From the NCBI GenBank assembly GCA_022822495.1, contig JAJEBQ010000055.1:1-60413 (forward strand): a stretch of DNA of 60,413 nt, given 5' to 3'. The notes beneath the pieces are model-generated. The model searched no databases. It was given only the letters and a program-made list of their open reading frames with translations, and was not told the origin of the DNA. This document shows, one piece after another, positions 1 to 8,750 of the stretch. This DNA is from Paracoccaceae bacterium. Its GTDB lineage: Bacteria > Pseudomonadota > Alphaproteobacteria > Rhodobacterales > Rhodobacteraceae. Position 1 is the first letter of the stretch. Every line of letters begins with the position of its first letter. The position numbers and the translations under genes were made by a program.

Positions 1-1
1 T

Positions 2-946
2 TCGCTGGTTCCCTATGGCAGCTGGCACGCAAGCAACGGTCTGGCCTATTGGGGGGCGGCGGGTCTTGGCTGGGGCACCATGACCGTGACCCCTGAGGGG
101 AGGGATCCGTTTGAGGGGCCGATTGATTGGCATATGGTGTCAGGCGGTGTTGAGGGGGGTCTGTCGGGTATATCCCTGCTCCCGGAGGCCCGGTTGGTCT
201 GGCATAGTGATGTTTTGTGGACCCGTACAACCTCGGAGCCTGTTGCCGATTTGCCAAGTCTTGGCGGCGAGACCACGCGAATGCGTCTTGGTGTTGATGC
301 TACCTGGCCGGAGCGGTCTTTGCTTGATGGTTTTGTCACCCCGAAGGTGGGTATAGATCTTCGGTATGATGGCGGTGATGCGGAAACCGGTTTTGGTTTA
401 GAATTGCAGAGTGGTCTGCGTTGGCGTGATCCACAGAGTCATCTTGAGCTGAGCCTGACGGGCCGCACGCTTGCTGTTCATGACGATGGCGATTTTGAGG
501 ATTGGAGTGTGCGTTTTGGAGTAATCTGGGATCCACATCCGACAACGAAGAAAGGGATTTCGGCGGCGTTTAATTATGATCTTGGCGATGGATCTGTCGA
601 TAATAATGCCCTGCTTGGAGCGGCGGTTTTTCCTGATCAACGCGCGAATGAAGGCGCAACTAGCTGGCGCTCTGAAATGGCTTATGGCATCAGCCGTGGA
701 GGGGGTATGGTGGGCACGCCATATGGTGGGATCGGAGGCACCTCGGCGGTGATTGATGAAGCCCGGGTGGGGTATCGGATTGAACCGGATACATCGCAGG
801 CCGAGAACATGCGTGTTGATGTCTGGACGGACCCGGTGGCTGGGAATGAAGAGAAGCGTGCGGGTGCCGGTTTGACCTGGGTGGTGGTGATCTGTGATCA
901 GGCGTGCACCGCAAACATTCGTTTTGGGGCGGTTATTCCCGCTTGA
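2..946 (+). CDS. C-terminal part of a large outer-membrane beta-barrel (autotransporter-like) protein, 5' end outside window
   Basis: The frame is open from the first bases of the window, so this is the 3' end of a longer gene. The 314 visible codons alternate hydrophobic and polar residues in short strands rich in Gly, Trp, Leu and Asp, such as LELSLTGRTLAVHDD and KKGISAAFNYDLGDGS. This is the pattern of a C-terminal transmembrane beta-barrel like those ending autotransporters and large alphaproteobacterial surface proteins. The last residue is Ala rather than the usual terminal Phe, so insertion by the classical Bam signal is not obvious. Base composition is clearly more GC-rich than the rest of the window. 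The passenger domain, and therefore the function, lies upstream and cannot be seen. Confidence 0.6.
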   Translation, partial: SLVPYGSWHASNGLAYWGAAGLGWGTMTVTPEGRDPFEGPIDWHMVSGGVEGGLSGISLLPEARLVWHSDVLWTRTTSEPVADLPSLGGETTRMRLGVDATWPERSLLDGFVTPKVGIDLRYDGGDAETGFGLELQSGLRWRDPQSHLELSLTGRTLAVHDDGDFEDWSVRFGVIWDPHPTTKKGISAAFNYDLGDGSVDNNALLGAAVFPDQRANEGATSWRSEMAYGISRGGGMVGTPYGGIGGTSAVIDEARVGYRIEPDTSQAENMRVDVWTDPVAGNEEKRAGAGLTWVVVICDQACTANIRFGAVIPA

Positions 947-1495
947 CATTGCGGTGTCCTAAGAGGATGATGGTTTGTATTGTGTAAAGGGCGGGCTTTT
1001 TGTTTTCCCGGCCTTTTCGGGACGACCCCGGGGGAAGCGGAGGAGAGAGACCCGCTCCTTTCTTCGGAACAAGAAGCGGATACTGGACAATGACTTCAGT
1101 ACATCCGATCCCATTGGATGCTTGAGAACGCGCTTCATGGGGTTCTGGATGTGACCATGAACGACGATGATTGACGCAACCGTCCGGCGCCGGTTCGGCC
1201 TCAATCGGGCCCAGATGTTCGGAGATAAGAGGACGTCATTCATTCGGGGAAGACTTGAAAAAGCCGGATGGAATCACAATGAGGCGTTGCAACGCATCCG
1301 TTTGGCTGGTCTTTTACATAAAAATAGGGCCGTTCAAAAGCGATAGCCCTGTCTATTACCCTCAATCTGCTTTCTAGGATCATTTTTTGTGTACAAATGA
1401 AGACCAGAATTAGGTTGATTGACAACAATTGATCTCCCCACTTATTGGACATCTCATTTTTTTGTATTCGGTTTCAAAGAACAGTTTAACAAATT
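947..1495. other. Intergenic stretch with one doubtful small ORF; composition shift
   Basis: No recognisable gene. A 59-codon plus-strand ORF at 1167-1346 starts with ATG and encodes a very basic peptide (begins MIDATVRRRFGLNRAQMFG, ends HKNRAVQKR). It has no convincing ribosome binding site and no family I recognise. The GC-rich composition of the left end fades at about 1250-1350, and the following sequence is AT-rich like the rest of the window. The stretch separates the beta-barrel gene from the end of a long minus-strand operon, so both genes converge here. Confidence 0.4.
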
Positions 1496-3205
1496 TCATT
1501 TGAGTGGAAGCAAAAATTCAAAATCACATCCTTTATCTGCCTGTAGAATTTGTTCATTATACAATTTTTCGTAACCCCTTAAGGGATCAACGGAGGCCGG
1601 TATCAAGTCCAGTTTCTCCCGTCTTGCTTCTAACTCCTCTGGTGAAACCAACAAATCAAGTTTCTTCTCAGATACAGAAAGTTTTATCATGTCCCCATTC
1701 GCTACCAAAGAAAGTGGTCCCCCCACAGCGGATTCAGGTGTAACATGAAGTATGACAGTGCCAAAGGCGGAGCCAGACATTCTTGCGTCAGAAATTCTAA
1801 CCATATCTTCTACTCCCTGTGCAAGCATTTTCTTTGGTATGGGCAGGTAACCTGCTTCAGGCATACCAGATGGGCTGGCTGGCCCTGCATTTTTTAAAAT
1901 TAGAAAATCTTCTGGAAATACATCGAGGTCAGGATGATCAATTCTGTTAGATAAATCCTCTAATGATTCAAAGACAACCGCTCTACCAACCGTTTCAAAT
2001 AATTCTTTGGTCGCTGCGGAACGTTTAAGGATGGCACCTTTGGGAGCCAGGTTGCCAAAAAGTGATATCAATCCTCCTTTGGCGTCAAATGGTTTATTTC
2101 GAGAGGCTATTACTGAACGGTCAACATAATCGCATTTATAGTCAAGACGCTCTCCTAGAGTTTCACCCGTAACGGTAGGGCAATCGAGATGTAAGAGTGG
2201 TTTTAGTTCACGCAATACAGCCCCCAACCCCCCAGCAAAATAGAGATCTTCCATATAGTGATTACCAATTGGCTTCAAATTTACCAATACGGGTGTGGTA
2301 TCTGATAGTTCATTGAACCTGTAAAGGGAAACATTTATACCAGCTCTGCCAGCAATTGCTGTCAAATGAATGATAGCGTTAGTTGATCCCCCCAAAGCCA
2401 GAATTGTACGTAAGGCGTTTTCTACCGATCTCATCGTAATGAGATCCTTTGGTAATATGGGATTACTGGCAATTTCTACTGCCGTTTTACCGGTTAGTTC
2501 TGCTGCCCTTAACCTATCTGAATTAACCGCAGGTATGGTTGCACTGCCAGGGAGGGCCAACCCAAGGCTTTCAGCAACACAAGCCATGGTCGAAGCAGTT
2601 CCCATAATTGGACAGGTTCCTGAAGTTGTCGCCAATCGGCTCTCAACATCATGGATTTGGTTTTCGGAAACAGCTCCTGCCCTGAATTTAGTCCAAAACC
2701 TCCGACAATCAGTACAGGCACCAAGCCGCTCACCTTCGAATTTCGAGGTCATCATTGGACCACCAACTAGCTGTATGGAAGGGATATTCGCTGAAATCGC
2801 TCCCATCAGTTGAGCGGGTATTGTTTTGTCACATCCTCCCATCAGTATGACCGCATCCATTGGTTGAGCCTTGATCATAACTTCTGTATCAAGGGCCATA
2901 AGATTACGAAATTTAAGGCTGGTTGGATTTAGATAGACTTCACCAAGGGATATTGTTGGAAATTCCATTGGTAGAGCTCCGTTGGCGATGATTCCCCTTT
3001 TGACCGCTTCAAGCATTTCAGGGAAATGTCTGTGACAATTGTTGAATCCAGATCCTGTATAAGCAATGCCGATAATTTTATGGTCAAGCATTTCTCGGGA
3101 ATATCCCATAGATGAAGCAAAGGATTTTCGAAGAAAGATCGAAAAATCCGGATCGCCATAATGCGTTAAATTTCTTGCCAAACCTGTCTTGTGCTGTTTA
3201 TCCAA
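1496..3205 (-). CDS. IlvD/Edd-family sugar-acid dehydratase (arabonate/xylonate dehydratase type)
   Basis: A 569-residue dehydratase of the IlvD/Edd family. These enzymes use an Fe-S cluster and Mg to convert a sugar acid, or dihydroxy acid, to a 2-keto-3-deoxy product. The three expected cluster cysteines are visible: C57 (GFNNCHRH), C125 (MGGCDKTIPA) and C198 (SGTCPIMGTAS). The family's SLGE and GSTNAI segments are also present. Position as the last gene of a sugar ABC-transporter operon favours a pentonate or hexonate dehydratase over biosynthetic IlvD. The best start is TTG at 3205, because an in-frame TAG lies a few codons upstream and the next ATG would delete conserved sequence. The exact substrate cannot be read from the sequence. 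Confidence 0.88.
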   Translation of the reverse strand: MDKQHKTGLARNLTHYGDPDFSIFLRKSFASSMGYSREMLDHKIIGIAYTGSGFNNCHRHFPEMLEAVKRGIIANGALPMEFPTISLGEVYLNPTSLKFRNLMALDTEVMIKAQPMDAVILMGGCDKTIPAQLMGAISANIPSIQLVGGPMMTSKFEGERLGACTDCRRFWTKFRAGAVSENQIHDVESRLATTSGTCPIMGTASTMACVAESLGLALPGSATIPAVNSDRLRAAELTGKTAVEIASNPILPKDLITMRSVENALRTILALGGSTNAIIHLTAIAGRAGINVSLYRFNELSDTTPVLVNLKPIGNHYMEDLYFAGGLGAVLRELKPLLHLDCPTVTGETLGERLDYKCDYVDRSVIASRNKPFDAKGGLISLFGNLAPKGAILKRSAATKELFETVGRAVVFESLEDLSNRIDHPDLDVFPEDFLILKNAGPASPSGMPEAGYLPIPKKMLAQGVEDMVRISDARMSGSAFGTVILHVTPESAVGGPLSLVANGDMIKLSVSEKKLDLLVSPEELEARREKLDLIPASVDPLRGYEKLYNEQILQADKGCDFEFLLPLK

Positions 3206-3245
3206 AGTCTCGCTTTCAAGCCCCTATTCTAACTCGTTGACCAAA

Positions 3246-4316
3246 CTAAACTATTTTGCCGTTTCTATCAAAGAAATGAAGATGGTGCTCTGGAAAATTC
3301 AAACCAACTATATCTCCTACACCGGCGGAAATGATTGGGTCAGCACGAACAGTCAATAATGAATCAGAAACTTCTGTTTGCAGGTGAAACAATGATTCAG
3401 CCCCAAGTTTCTCAATTATATCAACCTTAGCTGTCAAATGGCTTTGTGAGGGTGATAAAATTTCAATATGCTCCGGTCTAATTCCTACTTCCAGGCAGGT
3501 ACCTGCTTGCAGGGTTGAATTCTTCACTCCAATTTTGAGTGGTCCCATGCTGACAGCGGGTTTACCTTCTACGCTTCGCACAACGCCATTAATAAAGTTC
3601 ATTGCTGGTGAACCAATAAAACCTGCAACAAATTTATTCGCAGGCTTTTCATAGAGATCCAGAGGAGTTCCAACTTGTTCAACCTTGCCCTCATTCAAAA
3701 CGACGATTCTGTCAGCTAGGGTCATAGCTTCAGTTTGGTCATGAGTCACATATATCATGGTTGCACCGATTCTTTGATGCAGTCGGTTAATTTGAATCCG
3801 CATGACTACCCTGAGGGCAGCATCAAGATTGGACAGGGGTTCATCAAATAGAAAAACCTTGGGATCCCGTATTATTGATCTGCCTATTGCTACCCTCTGT
3901 CTTTGACCGCCAGATAACTGCCGCGGTTTTCTGGCAAGCAGGTCATCAATCCGTAACACTTTGGCTACTTCCTGGACTCTCGTTTCTATTTCATCCTTGG
4001 GAACTTTTGAGAGCTTCAAGCCAAAGCCAATATTCTCCGCAACCGTAAGATGTGGAAACAACGCATATGATTGGAAAACCATCGCAACTTCCCTCCTTGA
4101 GGGTTTCAAGTGAGTTACTTCCTTGTCTGCTATGATAATTTGACCTTCGGAAACACTCTCTAAACCTGTGATAAGCCTCAATAGTGTAGATTTTCCACAT
4201 CCAGAAGGGCCAACAAACACCACAAACTCACCATGCTCAATCGCAAGGTTAACGGAATTAATCACTTTAGTGTTTCCGAACGATTTTGAAACATTCCTGA
4301 GAATTAAACTGGCCAT
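3246..4316 (-). CDS. Carbohydrate ABC transporter ATPase (MalK/UgpC type)
   Basis: A 356-residue nucleotide-binding subunit that would power the two permeases encoded just upstream. The N-terminal ABC domain has Walker A (GPSGCGKST), the signature LSGGQRQRVAIGRS, Walker B (VFLFDEPLSNLDA) and the switch His in VTHDQTEAMTLADR. The C-terminal third matches the regulatory OB-fold of MalK-like subunits, with VGIRPEHIE. The start ATG lies 3 bases after the permease stop, so translation is probably coupled. It is the nearest ATPase to the polyol operon at 11.9-14.9 kb that lacks one, so it may serve two transporters. Confidence 0.93.
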   Translation of the reverse strand: MASLILRNVSKSFGNTKVINSVNLAIEHGEFVVFVGPSGCGKSTLLRLITGLESVSEGQIIIADKEVTHLKPSRREVAMVFQSYALFPHLTVAENIGFGLKLSKVPKDEIETRVQEVAKVLRIDDLLARKPRQLSGGQRQRVAIGRSIIRDPKVFLFDEPLSNLDAALRVVMRIQINRLHQRIGATMIYVTHDQTEAMTLADRIVVLNEGKVEQVGTPLDLYEKPANKFVAGFIGSPAMNFINGVVRSVEGKPAVSMGPLKIGVKNSTLQAGTCLEVGIRPEHIEILSPSQSHLTAKVDIIEKLGAESLFHLQTEVSDSLLTVRADPIISAGVGDIVGLNFPEHHLHFFDRNGKIV

Positions 4317-4319
4317 GTG

Positions 4320-5180
4320 TTAACCTTTCACTGCTCCCATGGTCATACCCTTGATAAAGTATCTTTGAAAGAATAAAAATACCACTAAAGTCGGAAGACT
4401 CGCGATAAGAGACAAAGCCCCCTGAACACCCCAGGCAACAGAGTATTGGCCCTTCAGGTTTACGATACCCACCATTATGGTTCTCTTTTCATCAGATTGC
4501 GTGAATATAAGTGGCCATAGAAAATCGTTCCAAATCCAAGTGAATTGTAGGGTCGCCAGAACCGCTAGTGCAGGAAGGCTCAAGGGCAAGGCAACACGCG
4601 TCAAAATTTGGAATTCATTAGCACCTTCGAGTATGGCAGCCTCTCTTAGGGTGTTGGGAACTGTTGCAAAAAAATTTCTCATAAGGAGGGTGCAAATCGG
4701 TATACCCAAGGCAGTGTGAATAAAAATAATTGGCCAAAGGGTGTCAATAAGGCCCAAATAGTTAAAAAACTGGAATAGGGGTATGAGAATAACCTGGGGT
4801 GGAAAAAACATACCCGAAATTATCACCAGAAAAAGTAAATTGCTTCCCCAAAAGGGAAGTTTGGAAAAAACATATCCACCCAATACACCCAGGGCAATTG
4901 AAGCAATTGTGGCCGGGGCTGTAACGAGTAGGGTATTTAAAAAATATCTGTGAACAGCAGGATTACCCAGCACCTCAGCGAAATTGCCAAGAAATAGGTG
5001 GGTGGGAAAATTCCATAAACCGCCTTCAGATATCTCCTTGGTTGTCTTGATGGAGGACAACAGGACACCAATAGTGGGCGCCAGGAATAATGTAGCCAAA
5101 ACCAAAAGTGCGATGAAAATAACAACCGGCCAGGGATTGAATTCCCTTGGAGTCTGAATGAAAACTGCACGATCAGCCAT
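4320..5180 (-). CDS. Sugar ABC transporter permease (MalG/UgpE type)
   Basis: Inner-membrane permease of about 286 residues with six predicted hydrophobic segments. The cytoplasmic EAA loop, which contacts the ATPase, is visible as REAAILEGANEFQILTRVALP. I chose ATG at 5180 rather than a TTG 12 bases upstream; ATG gives an 8-nt overlap with the end of the preceding permease gene, typical of coupled translation. It forms the membrane channel with the 5173-6054 product and is driven by the 3246-4316 ATPase. Substrate is probably a sugar or sugar derivative, inferred from the dehydratase and oxidoreductase neighbours. Confidence 0.92.
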   Translation of the reverse strand: MADRAVFIQTPREFNPWPVVIFIALLVLATLFLAPTIGVLLSSIKTTKEISEGGLWNFPTHLFLGNFAEVLGNPAVHRYFLNTLLVTAPATIASIALGVLGGYVFSKLPFWGSNLLFLVIISGMFFPPQVILIPLFQFFNYLGLIDTLWPIIFIHTALGIPICTLLMRNFFATVPNTLREAAILEGANEFQILTRVALPLSLPALAVLATLQFTWIWNDFLWPLIFTQSDEKRTIMVGIVNLKGQYSVAWGVQGALSLIASLPTLVVFLFFQRYFIKGMTMGAVKG

Positions 5181-6054
5181 AAATCTCGTCAATCCGTTTC
5201 AATTCCCTGAAATAGATCCTGATAATGACTAAGGCCAAAAGGAACAGAACCACCGAAATGGCACTTCCATAACCCATCAGATATTTTTTGAAGGATTCAT
5301 TGTACATGTGCATGGCGAGAGTATCGGAACTGTGAAAAGGGCCGCCTCCAGTCATAATATAAAGAATGTCAAAACCCTTCAGCGAGTTGATCACGCTCAG
5401 GGCGATAACAACAACTGTGGCCGGGGTTAAAAGTGGCACGAGTACCATACGGATTTTTTGCCATGTACTTGTGCCTTCAATTTCGCATACCTCAAGCAAT
5501 TCTTCTGGAATAGAAGTTAAGCCGGCAAGGTAGATTACCATAGACAACCCGGTTTGCTGCCATGACCACGCCACAATCACAGACCCAAGAGAAGTATCAG
5601 GTTTGGCCAGCCAGGCAAAATTCATTGACTCATTGAGGAAGAAATTTATCAAGGTGTTGAGTAACCCCCAATCAGGTTGGTAAATCCATGTCCAAATCTG
5701 GCCAACCACAACTGCCGATAAACAAATTGGCAGATAAAATATGGACTTGAAGATCTTGCCTCCTGGTACATTGCTGTCTATTAGCAGGGCAAAACCAAAT
5801 CCCAATAGTGTTGGTAAAAGAATGGCCGATACCATCCAGATAAAGGTATTGATTATGGCATTAAGGAAAAGCCGGTCAGTAATTATCTTGGCATAATTGT
5901 CAAAACCAACGAACTTGTAATTGGGATTAAAACCATTCCAGTTGGTAAAACTATAGAAAAATGAGCTGCATAAAGGCCACAACACCAGCAAAGAGAATAC
6001 TGCCACCGGGGCTGCTAGAAAAACAACCCGCCAAACCCAATTAGATTTTTCCAC
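5173..6054 (-). CDS. Sugar ABC transporter permease (MalF/UgpA type)
   Basis: Inner-membrane permease of 293 residues. It has an N-terminal membrane segment, several further helices and an EAA-type loop (CEIEGTSTWQKIRMVLVPLL). GTG at 6054 is the start; no better ATG precedes the first membrane helix. It is the second gene after the solute-binding protein and is separated from it by a strong hairpin at 6072-6099. Together with the next permease it forms the translocation pore. Confidence 0.92.
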   Translation of the reverse strand: MEKSNWVWRVVFLAAPVAVFSLLVLWPLCSSFFYSFTNWNGFNPNYKFVGFDNYAKIITDRLFLNAIINTFIWMVSAILLPTLLGFGFALLIDSNVPGGKIFKSIFYLPICLSAVVVGQIWTWIYQPDWGLLNTLINFFLNESMNFAWLAKPDTSLGSVIVAWSWQQTGLSMVIYLAGLTSIPEELLEVCEIEGTSTWQKIRMVLVPLLTPATVVVIALSVINSLKGFDILYIMTGGGPFHSSDTLAMHMYNESFKKYLMGYGSAISVVLFLLALVIIRIYFRELKRIDEIYG

Positions 6055-6071
6055 AATTTAATTTGGTATTT

Positions 6072-6099
6072 CAGTTCCCGAAATTGATTTCGGGAACTG
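6072..6099 (-). promoter_or_regulatory. Intercistronic hairpin after the binding-protein gene
   Basis: A near-perfect palindrome: the arms CAGTTCCCGAAAT and ATTTCGGGAACTG are separated by two bases. It lies between the stop of the binding-protein gene (6114) and the start of the first permease (6054). No long U-run follows it on the minus strand. Hairpins here are known in ABC operons to stabilise the binding-protein mRNA or attenuate downstream transcription, so that the binding protein is made in excess. The sequence shows the fold; the role is inferred. Confidence 0.65.
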
Positions 6100-6113
6100 A
6101 TTGGATTTTAAGA

Positions 6114-7385
6114 CTATTCAGAAAAAGCGCTCTGAGCGCTATCTTGAGCTCGGGACAGAATGGCACCGTAATCGTCAGGATTTTCCATTAATTCCTGGAA
6201 CATGGAAAGTCCAACTTCGGCAACAGGTGGTGGGGTGGCCAAGTCATAGTTGAAAGCGAAGTTGCTTGCACCGTCTACCGTTGTAATAACCCTTTGAATG
6301 AGATCGTTATAGACACTCGGGTCAACATTTACATTGGCCGAAACAGCACCCACGGCATTTGTCCATTCAATTTGATTATCTACGTCTGAAACAAAGAAGG
6401 AAAGGAATGCTTCAGCACCCTCTTTATTCTGAACATTGGCTGAAATCACCAAGCCATCGATGGGCCCTACAACTGAAACCGGAGCATCTGGATTTATGGT
6501 TGGGAAGGGGAAGAAATCATAATCTTCACCGGGGGTAAGACCATTACCATTCCAATAGCCGGTAATCCATGTACCCATCAAGGTCATAGCTGCTTCACCA
6601 TTGGCAACTTTATCAGAAGCATCGGTCCAAGTATCAGCATTTGCATTGGCAACAAAGTAACCGTTGTTAACCATATCCATCCAAATCCCAACAGCAGCCA
6701 TTACTTCGTCACTGTCATAGGCTGCCGAGCCATCCATGACAGCAGCTCTAACTTCAGGGCCGGCCGTATTCAAAATTAGATAGTCAAACCAGAACTGGGC
6801 AGGCCACCTGAACTTGGATCCCAAGGCTATTGGTGCAATACCCATACCCTTTAATTTTTCACAGAGTGCCATGAAACCTTCCCAATCAGTGGGCATATCA
6901 GTTACGCCGGCATCAGCCATTACCTTCTTGTTATAGAACATTCCGGAATAATGGTATTGCATGGGAATCAAATATCTATGCCCATTGTATAGTGTGGCAC
7001 TGTCGGCTACAGCCTTAGCAACCACATCGTCTAGACCACTATCTGCCCACATGTCATCAATCGGTGAAAGGTCACCTGAATCAACTACGAACTGCACTCT
7101 GGCACCAGCCCAGTAGCTGAATACATCCGGCAAACTGTCACTGGCTCCTCGAACCAGAATATCTGTTTTAAAGTCTTCGTGCCCAACAGGACTTTCCTTC
7201 ATCTGAAAACCTGTGACAGCCTCAAACCTATCGAAAACCTTTCCCATATTCTCCTTGCCGAATTCATCAGAAAAATAATGCGAAATTGTAACTTCACTGG
7301 CATGGGTTGTGGCACTAAGGCAAAAAAAACCCAAACAACTCACCAGAAAAATTTTGAAATATTGCAATGAAATTAAATGTTTCAT
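6114..7385 (-). CDS. Sugar ABC transporter extracellular solute-binding protein
   Basis: A 423-residue periplasmic binding protein (family 1). ATG at 7385 is chosen because a strong ribosome binding site (GGGAGAG) precedes it and a clear Sec signal follows: positively charged start, hydrophobic core LVSCLGFFCLSA, cleavage near THAS-E. The mature part has typical features such as VMADAGVTDMPTDWEGF and ANGEAAMTLMGTW. An open frame continues more than 100 codons upstream but is AT-rich non-coding sequence. It captures the substrate for the permeases encoded downstream and is the first gene of the operon. Confidence 0.93.
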   Translation of the reverse strand: MKHLISLQYFKIFLVSCLGFFCLSATTHASEVTISHYFSDEFGKENMGKVFDRFEAVTGFQMKESPVGHEDFKTDILVRGASDSLPDVFSYWAGARVQFVVDSGDLSPIDDMWADSGLDDVVAKAVADSATLYNGHRYLIPMQYHYSGMFYNKKVMADAGVTDMPTDWEGFMALCEKLKGMGIAPIALGSKFRWPAQFWFDYLILNTAGPEVRAAVMDGSAAYDSDEVMAAVGIWMDMVNNGYFVANANADTWTDASDKVANGEAAMTLMGTWITGYWNGNGLTPGEDYDFFPFPTINPDAPVSVVGPIDGLVISANVQNKEGAEAFLSFFVSDVDNQIEWTNAVGAVSANVNVDPSVYNDLIQRVITTVDGASNFAFNYDLATPPPVAEVGLSMFQELMENPDDYGAILSRAQDSAQSAFSE

Positions 7386-7578
7386 TTTTTCTCTCCCTAA
7401 TTTACCTATCAACAGTAGAAAAATACTATAAAGTAAATTTACAATTACAAAAGAAAAATTTACTCCGGCTCGAAAATATTTGGTGATTTTTAAATTTGGA
7501 GGTAATTTTTTGTAATTTTGTAGCTTAAAGAAGGAAAACCGGATGGACAAAATGCTGAGTATTAGGGGGAAATAGTTC
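7386..7578. promoter_or_regulatory. Divergent promoter region with an inverted repeat
   Basis: A 193-bp AT-rich space between the minus-strand sugar ABC operon and the plus-strand oxidoreductase gene, so it must hold both promoters. ACAATTACAAAA at 7441-7452 and TTTTGTAATTTT at 7508-7519 form an inverted repeat matching at 11 of 12 positions, which could bind a dimeric regulator. No regulator gene is adjacent. AT richness makes chance repeats more likely, so this is a weak call. Confidence 0.3.
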
Positions 7579-8643
7579 ATGAAAACACCAATCGGAGTAG
7601 GCATATTAGGTACTGGCAGAATTTCTGATCTACACGTCATTGAATACTTGCATAATCCTGCCACAGAAATAAGAGCTCTTTGTGATCTAAATGTAGATCT
7701 GGCCAAAAAGAGAGCAACTTCTTGGGGTTTGGATAGCATAACCATAACGGAGGACATGGATGAGTTTTTCAAGAATCCAAACATTGATCTTGTAGAAATT
7801 CTCCTTCCACATGATTTTCACTTGGCGGCTGCACTCAAGGCCATGACTGCCGAAAAAATTATATCCCTGCAAAAACCCATATGCAGTACCCTGAAGGAAG
7901 CGGATGAACTGGTTGCGGCAGCGGCGAAATATGACCGCCCCTTTAAGGTATTTGAAAATTTCCTGTTTTACCCACCAATAGTTAAAGCAAGAGAACTAAT
8001 TAAAGAGGGTGCAATAGGTGAGCCTATTTCAATTCGAATCAAAAGCCATGCTGGATATAGTCAATCCGAGTGGGATGTTCCTCAAGGTGCTCAGGAATGG
8101 AGACAAAGTGTTGATAGGTCTGGGGGAGGCCCTTTGGTATTTGATGATGGTCATCATAAATTTGCAATTGCCTGGTCATTTATGGGAAATCCTGAAGCTG
8201 TACACGCCTTCATCAGAGAGGTTCAAAGGGATGATGGGTACATATTTGACGCTCCGGCGATGATTTCCTTCCTTTTCCCGGGTAACAAGGTAGGAAATCT
8301 GGAAATAGTTTACTCTCCACAACTAAAGATTGATACTGTTTATTATGCTCAAGATGATCGGGTTGAAATTACGGGTGAGAAAGGAATCATCTGGATTAAT
8401 GGCGGGCACGGACATTTGGCTAATACTTCTCCCCTTATCCTTTATGATGGGAACAATTTTACCGAGTATACTGATATACCAAGAGGTTGGGAACAAAGCT
8501 TCATTCTCTCCACAAGGGATTTTATACAAAAAATTCTTCATGGAGGCGAACCGGTTCTTACGCCTCACGAAGCTAGGGAAATTTTAAAATTTGCCTCAGC
8601 TGCCGAGCAATCAAACCAGGCGGGGCAGGTAATTCACATTTGA
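7579..8643 (+). CDS. Gfo/Idh/MocA-family NAD(P)-dependent oxidoreductase
   Basis: A 354-residue protein with an N-terminal Rossmann fold (GVGILGTGRISDLH) followed by the Gfo/Idh/MocA C-terminal sheet domain. The family's catalytic E-K-P segment appears as LQKPICST: the Lys is kept but the usual Glu is Gln. The start ATG follows a strong ribosome binding site (AGGGGGA). Enzymes of this family oxidise or reduce sugars and polyols. Divergent placement next to a sugar transporter and sugar-acid dehydratase suggests it oxidises the imported sugar toward the lactone or acid. The substrate is not readable. Confidence 0.88.
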   Translation: MKTPIGVGILGTGRISDLHVIEYLHNPATEIRALCDLNVDLAKKRATSWGLDSITITEDMDEFFKNPNIDLVEILLPHDFHLAAALKAMTAEKIISLQKPICSTLKEADELVAAAAKYDRPFKVFENFLFYPPIVKARELIKEGAIGEPISIRIKSHAGYSQSEWDVPQGAQEWRQSVDRSGGGPLVFDDGHHKFAIAWSFMGNPEAVHAFIREVQRDDGYIFDAPAMISFLFPGNKVGNLEIVYSPQLKIDTVYYAQDDRVEITGEKGIIWINGGHGHLANTSPLILYDGNNFTEYTDIPRGWEQSFILSTRDFIQKILHGGEPVLTPHEAREILKFASAAEQSNQAGQVIHI

Positions 8644-8750
8644 TTTGAAATGTGATGCAATGTTTACCAGGAACATTCGTGTCCCGAAAGTGGTGTTATA
8701 GGGAGTAATAAAAGCACAATTCGTTATCGGAAGATAAATCACAAGACGAA

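Noticed and set aside
398..949. 183-codon minus-strand frame opposite the beta-barrel gene
   Set aside because: His-, Arg- and Pro-rich composition typical of the antisense of a GC-rich gene, with no ribosome binding site; the plus-strand frame continues to the window edge and has clear beta-strand pattern.
7386..7784. N-terminal extension of the first sugar-binding protein by about 130 codons
   Set aside because: The signal peptide and strong ribosome binding site at 7385 define the start; the extension overlaps the divergent oxidoreductase gene.
8722..8735. 13-base sequence GTTATCGGAAGAT repeated near 16774
   Set aside because: Only two exact copies in unrelated contexts and within AT-rich spacers; no supporting structure.
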